From: Ideonella alba | GTDB lineage: Bacteria > Pseudomonadota > Gammaproteobacteria > Burkholderiales > Burkholderiaceae_C | Assembly (NCBI RefSeq): GCF_018069875.1 | Contig: NZ_JAGQDF010000010.1 | Coordinates: forward strand, 62,001-126,000 | Length of the DNA stretch: 64,000 bases | Reading direction: 5' to 3' | Part shown: piece by piece, positions 57,770-64,000 of the stretch | Numbering within the stretch: the stretch's first letter is position 1 | Layout: each line of letters begins with the position of its first letter | Position numbers and translations under genes: made by a program | Notes under the pieces: model-generated | Database searches by the model: none | What the model saw: only the letters and a program-made list of their open reading frames with translations | What the model was told of the DNA's origin: nothing

Positions 57770-58129
57770 ATGGACCTGCAAGCCTACCTCCCCGTCATCC
57801 TGTTCATCCTGGTGGGCGCCGCGGTCGGCGTCGTGCCCCAGCTGATCGGTTTCCTGATCGGCCCGCAGCGGCCCGACGCCCAGAAGAACAGCCCGTACGA
57901 GTGCGGCTTCGAAGCCTTCGAGGACGCGCGCATGAAGTTCGATGTGCGCTACTACCTGGTCGCCATCCTGTTCATCCTGTTCGACCTCGAAATCGCCTTC
58001 TTGTTCCCCTGGGCCGTGGCGCTCAAAGACATCGGGGCGTCAGGTTTCTGGGCGATGATGATTTTCCTGGCCATTCTCGTGGTGGGCTTCGCCTACGAAT
58101 GGAAGAAGGGCGCGCTGGACTGGGAGTGA
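57770..58129 (+). CDS. nuoA: NADH-quinone oxidoreductase subunit A
   Basis: A 119-residue membrane subunit with three spans and the conserved loop [42 protein letters not shown]. It sits in the hinge of the membrane arm near the quinone site. First gene of the nuo operon; ATG at 57770 follows the terminator by 53 bases, so the operon promoter must lie in or before that gap. Confidence 0.97.
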   Translation: MDLQAYLPVILFILVGAAVGVVPQLIGFLIGPQRPDAQKNSPYECGFEAFEDARMKFDVRYYLVAILFILFDLEIAFLFPWAVALKDIGASGFWAMMIFLAILVVGFAYEWKKGALDWE

Positions 58130-58177
58130 TCCCGGCCGCCACCGTTCCTCACTGCACGAGACATCTAGAGGCAAGAC

Positions 58178-58657
58178 ATGGGTATTGAAGGCGTTTTCAA
58201 GGAAGGGTTCATCACCACCTCGGTGGACTCGCTGATGAACTGGTCCAAGACCGGCTCGCTGTGGCCCATGACCTTCGGTCTGGCCTGCTGCGCCGTCGAA
58301 ATGATGCATGCCGGCGCCGCGCGCTACGACATCGACCGCTTTGGCATGCTGTTCCGGCCCAGCCCGCGTCAGTCCGACCTGATGATCGTGGCCGGCACGC
58401 TGTGCAACAAGATGGCGCCGGCGCTGCGCAAGGTCTACGACCAGATGGCCGAACCGCGCTGGGTGCTGAGCATGGGCTCCTGCGCCAACGGCGGCGGCTA
58501 CTACCACTACAGCTACTCGGTGGTGCGCGGCTGCGACCGCATCGTGCCGGTCGACGTCTACGTGCCGGGCTGCCCGCCCACGGCCGAGGCGCTGCTCTAC
58601 GGCATCCTGCAGCTGCAGGCCAAGATCCGCCGCGAAAACACCATCGCCCGCGCCTGA
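58178..58657 (+). CDS. nuoB: NADH-quinone oxidoreductase subunit B
   Basis: A 159-residue peripheral-arm subunit carrying the terminal 4Fe-4S cluster N2. Its ligands are the adjacent cysteines in [12 protein letters not shown], and cysteines in [11 protein letters not shown] and [11 protein letters not shown]. It passes electrons to quinone. GAGG precedes the ATG. Confidence 0.98.
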   Translation: MGIEGVFKEGFITTSVDSLMNWSKTGSLWPMTFGLACCAVEMMHAGAARYDIDRFGMLFRPSPRQSDLMIVAGTLCNKMAPALRKVYDQMAEPRWVLSMGSCANGGGYYHYSYSVVRGCDRIVPVDVYVPGCPPTAEALLYGILQLQAKIRRENTIARA

Positions 58658-58670
58658 GCCGGGACTTCTC

Positions 58671-59270
58671 ATGACGCAGAAACTCGACACCCTGCAGGCC
58701 GCGCTCGAATCCGTGCTGGGCGAGCGCATCGCCCACTTCAAGCGCGCCCTCGGCGAGATCACGATCACCGTCAAGGCGGCCGACTACGCCGCGGTCTGCA
58801 CCACGCTGCGCGACCACCCCGAACTGGCTTTCGAGCAGCTGATCGACCTGGCCGGCCTGGACATGTCCACCTGGAAGGACCAGCCCTGGGACGGCCCGCG
58901 CTACCTGACCGTGCTGCACCTGCTGTCGGTGGGCAAGAACTGGCGCCTGCGCGTCAAGGTCTTCGCCCCCGATGACGAGCTCCCGGTGGTGGCCTCTGTC
59001 ACGCCGATCTGGAACTCGGCCAGCTGGTTCGAGCGCGAGTCCTTCGACATGTACGGGATCATCTACGAAGGTCACCAGGACCTGCGCCGCATCCTCACCG
59101 ACTACGGCTTCATCGGCCACCCGATGCGCAAGGACTTCCCGGTCAGCGGCCACGTCGAGATGCGCTACGACGCCGAGACCAAGCGCGTGATCTACCAACC
59201 GGTCACGATCGAGCCGCGCGAGATCACGCCGCGCGTGATCCGCGAAGACCACTACGGCGGCCTGCAGTAA
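58671..59270 (+). CDS. nuoC: NADH-quinone oxidoreductase subunit C
   Basis: A 199-residue peripheral-arm subunit with the 30-kDa signature [27 protein letters not shown] (about 120-150). It is separate from NuoD here, unlike the fused NuoCD of E. coli. ATG at 58671, 13 bases after nuoB. Confidence 0.97.
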   Translation: MTQKLDTLQAALESVLGERIAHFKRALGEITITVKAADYAAVCTTLRDHPELAFEQLIDLAGLDMSTWKDQPWDGPRYLTVLHLLSVGKNWRLRVKVFAPDDELPVVASVTPIWNSASWFERESFDMYGIIYEGHQDLRRILTDYGFIGHPMRKDFPVSGHVEMRYDAETKRVIYQPVTIEPREITPRVIREDHYGGLQ

Positions 59271-59286
59271 GCCCGGGACGAACGCC

Positions 59287-60540
59287 ATGGCAGAAATCAA
59301 GAACTACACCCTGAACTTCGGCCCCCAGCACCCGGCCGCGCACGGCGTGCTGCGCCTGGTGCTGGAACTCGACGGCGAGGTCATCCAGCGCGCCGACCCG
59401 CACATCGGCCTGCTGCACCGCGGCACCGAGAAGCTGGCCGAGCAGAAGACCTACATTCAGTCGCTGCCCTACATGGACCGCCTCGACTACGTGTCGATGA
59501 TGTCCAACGAGCACGCGTACTGCCTGGCCATCGAGAAGCTGCTGGGCATCGAGGTGCCCGAGCGCGCGCAGTACATCCGCGTGATGTTCGCCGAGATCAC
59601 CCGCCTGCTGAACCATCTGCTGTGGCTGGGCTGCCACGGCATGGACTGCGGCGCGATGAACATCCTCATCTACTGCTTCCGCGAGCGTGAGGACCTGTTC
59701 GACATGTACGAGGCGGTGTCGGGAGCGCGCATGCACGCGGCCTACTTCCGTCCGGGCGGCGTCTACCGCGACCTGCCCGACGCGATGCCGCAGTACCAGG
59801 TCAGCAAGATCAAGAACCAGCGCGCGATCGACCAGCTCAACAAGAACCGCCAGGGTTCGCTGCTGGACTTCATCGACGACTTCTGCGCGCGCTTCCCCAA
59901 GCTGGTCGACGAGTACGAGACCCTGCTGACCGAGAACCGCATCTGGAAGCAGCGCACCGTAGGCATCGGCGTGGTCACGCCGGAGCGCGCGCTGCAGATG
60001 GGCCTGACCGGCGCCATGCTGCGCGGCTCGGGCATCGCCTGGGACCTGCGCAAGCAGCAGCCCTACGATGTCTACGCCAAGATGGACTTCGACGTGCCGG
60101 TAGGCGTCAACGGCGACACCTACGACCGCTACCTGGTGCGTGTCGAGGAACTGCGCCAGTCCAACCGCATCGTCAAGCAGTGCGTCGACTGGCTGCGCGC
60201 CAACCCGGGCCCGGTGATCACCGACAACCACAAGGTGGCGCCGCCCTCGCGCGTGGCGATGAAGACCAGCATGGAAGAGCTGATCCACCATTTCAAGCTC
60301 TTCTCCGAAGGCTTCCGCGTCCCCGAGGGCGAGGCCTACGCCGCTGTCGAACACCCGAAGGGCGAGTTCGGCATCTACCTGGTCAGCGACGGTGCCAACA
60401 AGCCCTATCGCCTGAAGATCCGCGCCCCCGGCTTCGCCCATCTGGCGGCGCTGGACGAGATGGCGCGCGGCCACATGATCGCCGATGCGGTGGCGATCAT
60501 CGGCACCATGGACATCGTGTTTGGTGAGATCGATCGATGA
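59287..60540 (+). CDS. nuoD: NADH-quinone oxidoreductase subunit D
   Basis: A 417-residue 49-kDa-type subunit. [22 protein letters not shown] (conserved His region lining the quinone site) and [16 protein letters not shown] are family marks; C-terminal VFGEIDR is standard. The stop overlaps nuoE (ATGA). Confidence 0.98.
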   Translation: MAEIKNYTLNFGPQHPAAHGVLRLVLELDGEVIQRADPHIGLLHRGTEKLAEQKTYIQSLPYMDRLDYVSMMSNEHAYCLAIEKLLGIEVPERAQYIRVMFAEITRLLNHLLWLGCHGMDCGAMNILIYCFREREDLFDMYEAVSGARMHAAYFRPGGVYRDLPDAMPQYQVSKIKNQRAIDQLNKNRQGSLLDFIDDFCARFPKLVDEYETLLTENRIWKQRTVGIGVVTPERALQMGLTGAMLRGSGIAWDLRKQQPYDVYAKMDFDVPVGVNGDTYDRYLVRVEELRQSNRIVKQCVDWLRANPGPVITDNHKVAPPSRVAMKTSMEELIHHFKLFSEGFRVPEGEAYAAVEHPKGEFGIYLVSDGANKPYRLKIRAPGFAHLAALDEMARGHMIADAVAIIGTMDIVFGEIDR

Positions 60541-61034
60541 GTCTGTCTGAAGCCACGAAGGCCCGCTTCGCTCGCGAGGTGGCCAAGTACCCGAAGGAGC
60601 AGGCGCAGTCGGCCGTGATGGCCTGCCTGTCGATCGTGCAGCAGGAGCAGGGCTGGGTGTCGGCCGAGGCCGAGGCCGAGATCGCTGCCTACCTGGGCAT
60701 GGCACCGATCGCCGTGCGCGAGGTGACCACCTTCTACAACATGTACAACCAGCAACCCACTGGCAAGTACAAGCTGAACGTCTGCACCAACCTGCCTTGC
60801 CAGCTGCGCAACGGCCAGAACGCGCTGGAGCACCTGTGCAAGGCGCTGGGTGTGGAAGACGGCGGCACCACCGCCGACGGCCTGTTCACCGTGGCCAAGT
60901 GCGAATGCCTGGGCGCCTGCGCCGATGCGCCGGTGATGCTGGTCAATGACCGCCAGATGCTGAGCTACATGAGCAACGACAAGCTCGACGACCTGGTCGC
61001 CACGATCAAGGCCGCCGAAGGGAAGGGGGCCTGA
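60537..61034 (+). CDS. nuoE: NADH-quinone oxidoreductase subunit E
   Basis: A 165-residue 24-kDa subunit with the 2Fe-2S cluster N1a: cysteines in [14 protein letters not shown] and [13 protein letters not shown]. Works next to NuoF. ATG overlaps nuoD. Confidence 0.97.
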   Translation: MSLSEATKARFAREVAKYPKEQAQSAVMACLSIVQQEQGWVSAEAEAEIAAYLGMAPIAVREVTTFYNMYNQQPTGKYKLNVCTNLPCQLRNGQNALEHLCKALGVEDGGTTADGLFTVAKCECLGACADAPVMLVNDRQMLSYMSNDKLDDLVATIKAAEGKGA

Positions 61035-61036
61035 GC

Positions 61037-62383
61037 ATGGCGCTTGATCTTTCGCGCTTCCAGGCCTCGGGCCTCGAGACCTGCTTCCACGGCCGCCACA
61101 TCCAGCCGCAGATCTATGCCGACCTGAATGGCCGCAACTGGGGCCTGCAGGACTACCTGGCCCGCGGCGGCTACCAGGCCCTGCGCAAGATTCTCGGCGC
61201 CGATGGCGGCGAGGCGATGACGCCCGACCAGGTGATCGCCGAGGTCAAGGCCTCGGGCCTGCGCGGCCGCGGCGGCGCCGGTTTCCCCACCGGCCTGAAG
61301 TGGAGCTTCATGCCGCGCGCCTACCCGGGCCAGAAGTACCTGGTGTGCAACTCCGACGAGGGCGAGCCGGGCACCTGCAAGGACCGCGACATCCTGCGCT
61401 ACAACCCGCACAGCGTGATCGAGGGCATGGCCATCGCCGCCTACGCAATGGGCATCAGCGTGGGCTACAACTACATCCACGGCGAGATCTTCGAGGTCTA
61501 CGAGCGCTTCGAGGCGGCCCTGGAAGAAGCCCGTGCCGCCGGCTACCTGGGTGCCAACATCCTGGGCAGCGCCTTCAGCTTCCAGCTGCATGCGCACCAC
61601 GGCTTCGGCGCCTACATCTGCGGCGAGGAAACCGCGCTGCTCGAATCGCTGGAAGGCAAGAAGGGCCAGCCGCGCTTCAAGCCGCCGTTCCCGGCCAGCT
61701 TCGGCCTGTACGGCAAGCCCACCACGATCAACAACACCGAGACCTTCGCGGCAGTGCCCTGGATCATCCGCAATGGCGGCCAGGCCTACCTGGAGTGCGG
61801 CAAGCCCAACAACGGCGGCACCAAGATCTTCTCGATGGTGGGTGACGTCGAGCGGCCCGGCAACTACGAGATCCCGATGGGCACCTCGTTCGCCCAGTTG
61901 CTGGAACTCGCCGGTGGCGTCAAGGGCGGCAAGAAGCTCAAGGCCGTGATCCCCGGCGGCTCGTCGGCGCCGGTGCTGCCGGCGGCGGTGATGATGGACT
62001 GCACGATGGACTATGACTCCATCGCCAAGGCCGGCTCGATGCTGGGCTCGGGCGCGGTCATCGTGATGGACGAGACCCGCTGCATGGTCAAGAGCCTGCT
62101 GCGCCTGTCCTACTTCTACCAGCACGAGTCCTGCGGCCAGTGCACCCCCTGCCGCGAAGGCACGGGCTGGCTGTGGCGCCTGGTCAACCGCATCGAGCAC
62201 GGCGAAGGCCGTGCCGACGACCTGGCCCTGCTGGACAACGTGGCCGAGAACATCATGGGCCGCACCATCTGTGCGCTGGGCGACGCCGCCGCGATGCCGG
62301 TGCGCGGCATGCTCAAGCACTTCCGCGACGAATTCGCCTACCACGTCGAACACAAGACCTGCATGGTCCCGGCGTACATCTGA
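61037..62383 (+). CDS. nuoF: NADH-quinone oxidoreductase subunit F
   Basis: A 448-residue 51-kDa subunit. [16 protein letters not shown] and [16 protein letters not shown] bind NADH and [16 protein letters not shown] plus a later cysteine hold cluster N3. It is the NADH entry site. ATG two bases after the nuoE stop. Confidence 0.98.
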   Translation: MALDLSRFQASGLETCFHGRHIQPQIYADLNGRNWGLQDYLARGGYQALRKILGADGGEAMTPDQVIAEVKASGLRGRGGAGFPTGLKWSFMPRAYPGQKYLVCNSDEGEPGTCKDRDILRYNPHSVIEGMAIAAYAMGISVGYNYIHGEIFEVYERFEAALEEARAAGYLGANILGSAFSFQLHAHHGFGAYICGEETALLESLEGKKGQPRFKPPFPASFGLYGKPTTINNTETFAAVPWIIRNGGQAYLECGKPNNGGTKIFSMVGDVERPGNYEIPMGTSFAQLLELAGGVKGGKKLKAVIPGGSSAPVLPAAVMMDCTMDYDSIAKAGSMLGSGAVIVMDETRCMVKSLLRLSYFYQHESCGQCTPCREGTGWLWRLVNRIEHGEGRADDLALLDNVAENIMGRTICALGDAAAMPVRGMLKHFRDEFAYHVEHKTCMVPAYI

Positions 62384-62401
62384 TCGGCGGGGACGAACAA
62401 G

Positions 62402-64000
62402 ATGCTCGATATCGAACTCGACGGCAAGAAGGTCCAGGTTCCCGAAGGCAGCATGGTGATGCATGCGGCCGACGCAGCCGGCACCTACATCCCGCACTTC
62501 TGCTACCACAAGAAGCTCTCGATCGCCGCCAGCTGCCGCATGTGCCTGGTGGATGTGGAGAAGGCGCCCAAGCCGATGCCGGCCTGCGCCACGCCGGTGA
62601 CGCAGGGCATGATCGTGCGCACCCGCTCCGACAAGGCCGTCAAGGCCCAGAAGTCGGTGATGGAGTTCCTGCTGATCAACCACCCGCTGGACTGCCCGAT
62701 CTGCGACCAGGGCGGCGAGTGCCAGCTGCAGGACCTGGCCGTGGGCTACGGCGGCACCGCCTCGCGCTACCAGGAAGAAAAGCGCGTGGTGTTCCACAAG
62801 AACGTCGGTCCGCTGATCTCCATGGAGGAGATGAGCCGCTGCATCCACTGCACGCGCTGCGTGCGCTTCGGCCAGGAGATCGCCGGGGTGATGGAACTGG
62901 GCATGCTCAACCGCGGTGAGCACGCCGAGATCACCACCTTCGTCGGCAACTCGGTCGATTCCGAGCTGTCGGGCAACATGATCGACGTCTGCCCGGTGGG
63001 CGCGCTGACCAGCAAGCCCTTCCGCTACAGCGCCCGCACCTGGGAGCTGTCGCGCCGCAAGAGCGTCAGCCCGCACGACAGCGTGGGCGCCAACCTCGTG
63101 GTCCAGGTCAAGAACGGCAAGGTGATGCGTGTCGTGCCGCTGGAGAACGAGGCCGTCAACGAATGCTGGATCTCGGACCGCGACCGCTTCTCCTATGAAG
63201 CGCTCAACGGCGAGCAGCGCCTGACCCGTCCGATGATCAAGCAGGACGGCCAGTGGCTGGAGGTCGACTGGAACACCGCGCTGCAGTACGTCGTCGACGG
63301 CCTGAAGAGCGTTCAGGGCCAGTTCGGTGCCGCCGGCATCGGCGCGATCGGCTCGGCCACCAGCAGCAATGAAGAGCTGCACCTGCTGGCCAAGCTGGTG
63401 CGCGGCCTGGGCTCGGACAACATCGACCACCGCACCCGCCACGCCGACTTCACGGCCGCTGCCGGCGTGCGCTGGCTGGGCACCTCGATCGCCTCGCTGA
63501 GCACGCTGCAGCGGGCCTTCGTGATCGGCTCCTTCCTGCGCAAGGACCACCCGCTGCTTGCCCAGCGCCTGCGCCAGGCCGTGCGCCATGGCGGCCAGCT
63601 GCTGAGCCTGAACGCGGTGCATGGCAATTGGGCGATCCCGGTGGCCGGCAAGATCACCGCCGCCCCGTCGGACTGGGTGCAGTCGCTGGCCAACGTGGCC
63701 GGCTACGTGGCCTCGGCCAAGGGCGTGGCCGCACCGGCCACCGCGCTGGTGGACGCGGCGGCCGAGGCCGTCGCCCAGGCGCTGCTGTCGGGCGAGCGCA
63801 AGGCCGTGCTGCTGGGCAACGCCGCCGTGCAGCACCCGCAGGCCAGCCAGCTGCTGTCGCTGGCCAACTTCATCGCCGCCCAGACCGGCGCCACCGTCGG
63901 TGTGCTGGGTGAGGCCGGCAACTCGGTCGGCGCCCAGCTGGTCGGTGCGCAGCCTCAGCAGGGCGGACTGAACGCCGGCCAGATGCTGAGCCAGCCGATG
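62402..64000 (+). CDS. nuoG: NADH-quinone oxidoreductase subunit G, N-terminal part
   Basis: First 533 residues; the gene runs past the right edge. The N-terminal 2Fe-2S domain has CYHKKLSIAASCRMCLVDV (N1b), then HPLDCPICDQGGECQLQDL and CIHCTRCVRFGQEI with CPVGAL (N4/N5 clusters), then the molybdopterin-oxidoreductase-like part (YSARTWELSRRKSV onward, no cofactor expected). ATG at 62402, 18 bases after nuoF. No defect is seen; the cut is only the window edge. Confidence 0.97.
   Translation, partial: MLDIELDGKKVQVPEGSMVMHAADAAGTYIPHFCYHKKLSIAASCRMCLVDVEKAPKPMPACATPVTQGMIVRTRSDKAVKAQKSVMEFLLINHPLDCPICDQGGECQLQDLAVGYGGTASRYQEEKRVVFHKNVGPLISMEEMSRCIHCTRCVRFGQEIAGVMELGMLNRGEHAEITTFVGNSVDSELSGNMIDVCPVGALTSKPFRYSARTWELSRRKSVSPHDSVGANLVVQVKNGKVMRVVPLENEAVNECWISDRDRFSYEALNGEQRLTRPMIKQDGQWLEVDWNTALQYVVDGLKSVQGQFGAAGIGAIGSATSSNEELHLLAKLVRGLGSDNIDHRTRHADFTAAAGVRWLGTSIASLSTLQRAFVIGSFLRKDHPLLAQRLRQAVRHGGQLLSLNAVHGNWAIPVAGKITAAPSDWVQSLANVAGYVASAKGVAAPATALVDAAAEAVAQALLSGERKAVLLGNAAVQHPQASQLLSLANFIAAQTGATVGVLGEAGNSVGAQLVGAQPQQGGLNAGQMLSQPM

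Noticed and set aside
60965-63835. 956-codon minus-strand frame opposite nuoE-nuoG
   Set aside because: Antisense to recognised complex I genes; sequence is His/Ala/Gly/Gln-rich with no domain.

Overview
The window is a chromosomal segment of a very GC-rich (about 70% by eye) betaproteobacterium of the order Burkholderiales, most like the Rubrivivax/Ideonella/Leptothrix/Sphaerotilus group. The blocks that point there are uvrB - tyrosine phosphatase - iscRSUA-hscBA-fdx, rpsO - pnp - quinone oxidoreductase - tpiA - secG - tRNA-Leu(GAG) - nuoABCDEFG, an intracellular PhaZ depolymerase, and a split chromate transporter. This placement is an inference from gene content; there is no rRNA in the window. 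I see no CRISPR array, insertion sequence, integrase or prophage. Genes are tightly packed, and the only gene-free stretch over 300 bases is 36241-36603.

Layout. 1-8.7 kb: cut-off PQQ-type sugar dehydrogenase, LysE exporter divergent from an Lrp regulator, two small genes, a deoxyribosyltransferase-like protein, FadH, a SulP transporter, a nitronate monooxygenase-like enzyme and SlyX. 8.8-20.1 kb: hybrid histidine kinase, RlhA (23S rRNA hydroxylation), ThrH, a lone molybdopterin oxidoreductase, a thioesterase, an acyltransferase-like membrane protein, a membrane cluster (EcsC, DUF2167, site-2 protease) and RlmB. 20.1-27.0 kb: four consecutive leftward signalling genes (HD-GYP, PAS histidine kinase, degenerate GGDEF-EAL-REC-PAS, HDOD). 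27.1-39.4 kb: Upp with an overlapping lipoprotein gene, a leftward chain of hydroxyacid dehydrogenase, MFS and ChrA1/ChrA2, two hypothetical genes, RnfB-like ferredoxin/DMT transporter/Nth, PhaZ, a soluble chemoreceptor and an aromatic/aspartate aminotransferase.

Near 39.4 kb the coding strand switches from mostly leftward to mostly rightward. 39.5-47.7 kb holds uvrB, a low-molecular-weight phosphatase and the complete isc operon behind an IscR-type promoter. 47.8-52.1 kb holds a small predicted winged-helix protein, TsaD, Hsp20, a periplasmic amide/amino-acid binding protein and a secreted M43 metalloprotease. 52.3-57.3 kb is rpsO-pnp-qor-tpiA-secG, followed by tRNA-Leu and the NADH:quinone oxidoreductase (complex I) operon, which runs off the right edge inside nuoG.

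Most of the window is core metabolism and RNA, Fe-S and energy functions. I did not find a convincing wholly new system. The leads I rate highest are: the c-di-GMP signalling operon with a dead GGDEF; the EcsC/DUF2167/site-2-protease cluster; an EF-hand lipoprotein coupled to upp; a 44-codon ORF behind a terminator-like hairpin inside the isc operon; the tsaD/hsp20 antisense arrangement, where one DNA stretch appears to be both a terminator and a heat-shock promoter; and a histone-like tail on PhaZ.
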